The position numbers and the translations under genes are program-made. A stretch of 64,000 nucleotides of DNA from Clusia tigrina (taxonomy: Eukaryota > Arthropoda > Insecta > Diptera > Clusiidae), in contig OV050030.1 of NCBI GenBank assembly GCA_920105625.2, positions 217,480,325-217,544,324 of the forward strand, in the 5' to 3' direction. The first letter of the stretch is position 1; each line of letters opens with the position of its first letter. Under the pieces are notes generated by a model. The model saw only the letters and a program-made list of their open reading frames with translations, had not been told where the DNA came from and ran no database searches. This document shows positions 61,407 to 64,000 of this stretch, piece by piece.

Positions 61407-64000
61407 TTGTAACTTTTTACTGGAGCGTCATAAAGCCTTGAAATTTTGAGACAATAAATACTCGCGCCTCTTGTCAATTAAAGCTATCGCACATAGCTAT
61501 ACTCCCCTTGAGTCCCAAATTAAACACTGATAAAAATTCAAATGGCCTTAATTTCTATATGGTGCATCCTACACCTATCAAAGTTTGCAACAATCAAATG
61601 CTTGTAACTTTTTACTGGAGCGTCATAAGACGTTAAAATTTTGTGACAATAAAGTACTTGTGCGTCTTATCAATTTAAGTTATCGCTCATAGCTATGCTA
61701 CCATTGAGTCACAAAGCAAACAGTGCTAAAACTTCAAATGGCCATAACTGCTATACGGTGCGTCCTATACCTATCAAAGTTTGCAGCAATCAAATGCTTG
61801 TAACTTTTTACTGGAGCGTCATAAAACCTTCAAATTTTGTGACAATAAAGTACTCGGGCCTCTTGTCAATTTAAGCTATCGCTCATAGCTATGCCACCCT
61901 TGAGTCCCAATTAAACACTGATAAAACTTCAAATGGCCCTAACTTCTATACAGTGCGCCTATACTTATCAAGGTTAGCAACATCCAAATGCTTGTAACTC
62001 TTTACTGGAGCGAAATAAAACCTTGAAATTTTGTGACAATAAAGTATTCGAGCCTCTTATCAATTTAAGCTATCGCTGATAGCTATGCTACCCTTGAGTC
62101 CCAAATCAAACACTGCTAAAACTTCAAATGGCCCTAACTTCTATATGGTGCTTCCTACACCTATCAAAGTTTGCAACAATCAAATGCTTGTAACTTTTTA
62201 CTGGAGCATCATAAAATCTTGAAATTTTGTGATAATAAAGTACTCGAGACTCCAATCAATTTAAGCGATCGCTCATAGCTATGCTACCATTGAGACCTAA
62301 ATAAAACTTTGATAAAACTTCTAATGGTCCTACCTTTTATAAGGGCCGTCCTATACCTATCAAAGTTTGCAACAATCAAATGCTTGTAACTTTTTACTGG
62401 AGCGCCATAAAACCTTGAAATTTTGTGACAATAAAGTACTCGTGCCTCTTATCAATTTAAGCTGTCGCTTCTAGCTATGCTCCCCTTGACTCCATAATCA
62501 ATCACTGATAAAACTTCAAATGGCCCTAACTTCTATATGGTGCGTCCTACACCTATCAAAGTTTGCAACAATCAAATGCTTGTAACTTTTTACTGGAGCA
62601 TCATAAAATCTTGAAATTTTGTGACAGTAAAGTACTTGTGCGTCTTATCAATTTAAGTTATCGCTCATAGCTATGCTACCATTGAGTCACAAATCAAACA
62701 GTGCTAAAACTTCAAATGGCCCTAGCTGCTATACGGTGCGTCCTATACCTATCAAAGTTTGCAGCAATCAAATGCTTGTAACTTTTTACTGGAGCGTCAT
62801 AAAACCTTCAAATTTTGTGACAATAAAGTACTCGGGCCTCTTGTCAATTTAAGCTATCGCTCATAGCTATGCCACCCTTGAGTCCCAATTAAACACTGAT
62901 AAAACTTCAAAAGGCCCTAACTTTTATAGGGTGCGTCCTATACTTATCAAGGTTAGCAACATTCAAATGCTTGTAACTTTTTACTGGAGCGTCATAAAAC
63001 CTTGAAATTTTGTGACAATAAAGTACTCGAGCTTCTTATCAAAGTACTCCATCGCTCTTAGCTATGCTACCATTGAGTCCCAAATCAAACACTGGTAAAA
63101 CTTCAAATGGCCCTAAGTTTCATACGGTGCGTCCTACACCTATCAAAGTTTGCAACAATCAAATGCTTGTAACTTTTTACTGGAGCGGCATAAAACCTTG
63201 AAAGTTTGTGACAGTAAAGTACTAGTGCCTCTTATCAATTTAATCTATTGCTCATAGCTATGCTACCCTTGAGTCCCAAATCAAACACCGATAAAACTTC
63301 AAATGGCCCTAACTTCTATGCGGTGCGTCCTATACCTTTCAAAGTTTGCAACATTCAAATGCTTGTAACTTTTTACTGGAGCGTCATAAAACCTTGAAAT
63401 TTTGTGACAGTAAAGTACTTGTGCGTCTTATCAATTTAAGTTATCGCTCATAGCTATGCTACCCTTGAGTCACAAATCAAACAGTGCTAAAACTTAAAAT
63501 GGCCCTAACTTCTATACGGTGCGTCCTCTAACTATCAAAGTTTGCAGCAATCTAATGCTTGTAACTTTTTACTGGAGCGTCATAAAACCTTGAAATTTTG
63601 TGACAATAAAGTACTCGAGCTTCTTATCAAAGTACTCCATCGCTCATAGCTATGCTCCCCTTGACTCCATAATCAATCACTGATAAAACTTCAAATGGCC
63701 CTAACTTCTATATGGTGCGTCCTGCACCTATCAAAGTTTGCAACAATCAAATGTTTGTAACTTTTTACTGGAGCGTCATAAAACATTGAAATTTTGTGAC
63801 AGTAAAGTACTTCTGCATTTTATCAATTTAAATTATCGCTCATAGCTATGCTACCCTTGAGTCCCAAATCAAACACTCATATATCTTCAAATTGCCCTAA
63901 CTTCTAAACGGTGCGTCCTACACCTATCAAAGTTTGCAACAATCAAATGCTTGTAACTTTTTACTGGAGCGTCATAAGACCTTAAAATTTTGTGACAATA
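61407..64000 (+). repeat. 2,740-bp tandem duplication, copy 2 (cut by window end)
   Basis: This second copy begins near 61407, where CAACATTCAAATGC passes into the TAAAGCCTTG monomer, and matches copy 1 to the last base of the window (64000 against 61260). About 146 bp of the unit lie beyond the window. Confidence 0.9.

Larger units (their letters stand above)
1..64000 (+). repeat. Satellite DNA array, 185-196 bp monomer, single orientation
   Basis: The entire window is a head-to-tail tandem array. The same ordered boxes recur every 185-196 bp from the first base to the last: CATAGCTATG, then CCCTTGA, CAAATGGCCCTAACTT, GGTGCGTCC, GCAACATTCAAATGC, ACTGGAGCGTC, GTGACAATAAAGTACTCG and TATCAATTTAAGC. 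All copies seen lie in the same direction; I found no inversion and no foreign insertion. A consensus monomer is about 38% G+C. Monomer length close to nucleosome repeat length, large array size and nested higher-order repeats are typical of eukaryotic centromeric or heterochromatic satellites. I do not recognise the family. Neither edge of the array lies in the window, so its full size is unknown. Confidence 0.97.

Noticed and set aside
1..64000. CRISPR array
   Set aside because: Repeats are regular, but the whole 185-196 bp monomer is conserved; there is no short constant repeat separating unique spacers and no cas gene.
1..64000. CENP-B box
   Set aside because: No match to the conserved TTCG...CGGGA core was seen. 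The closest, TATTCGATTCTCTTG, lacks the CGGGA half.
1..64000. Plasmid or phage iteron origin
   Set aside because: Iterons are short and adjoin a rep gene. Here there are some 330 long monomers and no gene.
1..64000. Transposable element or old viral insertion within the array
   Set aside because: Monomer order is never interrupted by unrelated sequence; I saw no terminal repeats, target-site duplications or coding remnants.

Overview
The whole 64 kb window is satellite DNA: one uninterrupted head-to-tail array of a single tandem repeat of about 185-196 bp, roughly 330 monomers, all in the same orientation. I see no protein gene, RNA gene, transposon, CRISPR array or unique sequence, and the array runs off both ends of the window. 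A consensus monomer is about 38% G+C. Array size, nucleosome-scale monomer length and nested higher-order repeats (HORs) fit heterochromatin of a eukaryotic chromosome, such as a centromeric, pericentromeric or subtelomeric block. I do not recognise the family and cannot name the organism. CpG-to-TpG/CpA differences between monomers hint at cytosine methylation. The centromere idea is inference only.

Monomer anatomy: a long (196 bp) and a short (185-186 bp) form differ by one 10-bp block, GTAACTTTTT. A long monomer consists of two diverged 53-bp half-repeats (A and B, about 64% identical), a 3-bp spacer, and an 87-bp remainder carrying the perfect palindrome CATAGCTATG. The 10-bp indel lies in half-repeat B.

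Layout: there is no single HOR across the window. Different local multi-monomer duplications follow one another: about 2.12 kb units (1.06-2.91, 9.86-11.99 and 11.99-13.83 kb); about 3.2 kb units (14.5-20.77 kb); 1,717 bp (20.36-22.9 kb); a 3,805-bp-spaced block pair (22.44 and 26.25 kb); 2,657 bp tandem (26.98-32.24 kb); a mosaic (32.2-39.0 kb); 1,919 bp, three copies (39.78-45.45 kb); about 1.5 kb (45.4-48.2 kb); 1,956 bp tandem (48.83-52.74 kb); about 4.0 kb (51.6-59.4 kb, overlapping its neighbours); and 2,740 bp (58.67 kb to the end). Several adjacent copies are nearly identical, so the turnover is recent. Offsets between related blocks often change by one or two whole monomers, the expected mark of unequal exchange in monomer register. 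Left of about 48 kb, short and long monomers are mixed; right of it, long monomers dominate.

The short open frames present are read-through of monomers: the palindrome supplies an ATG and a TAG on each strand, so frames open and close once per repeat. Coordinates of duplication edges were found by eye and are good to roughly +/-20 bp unless stated.
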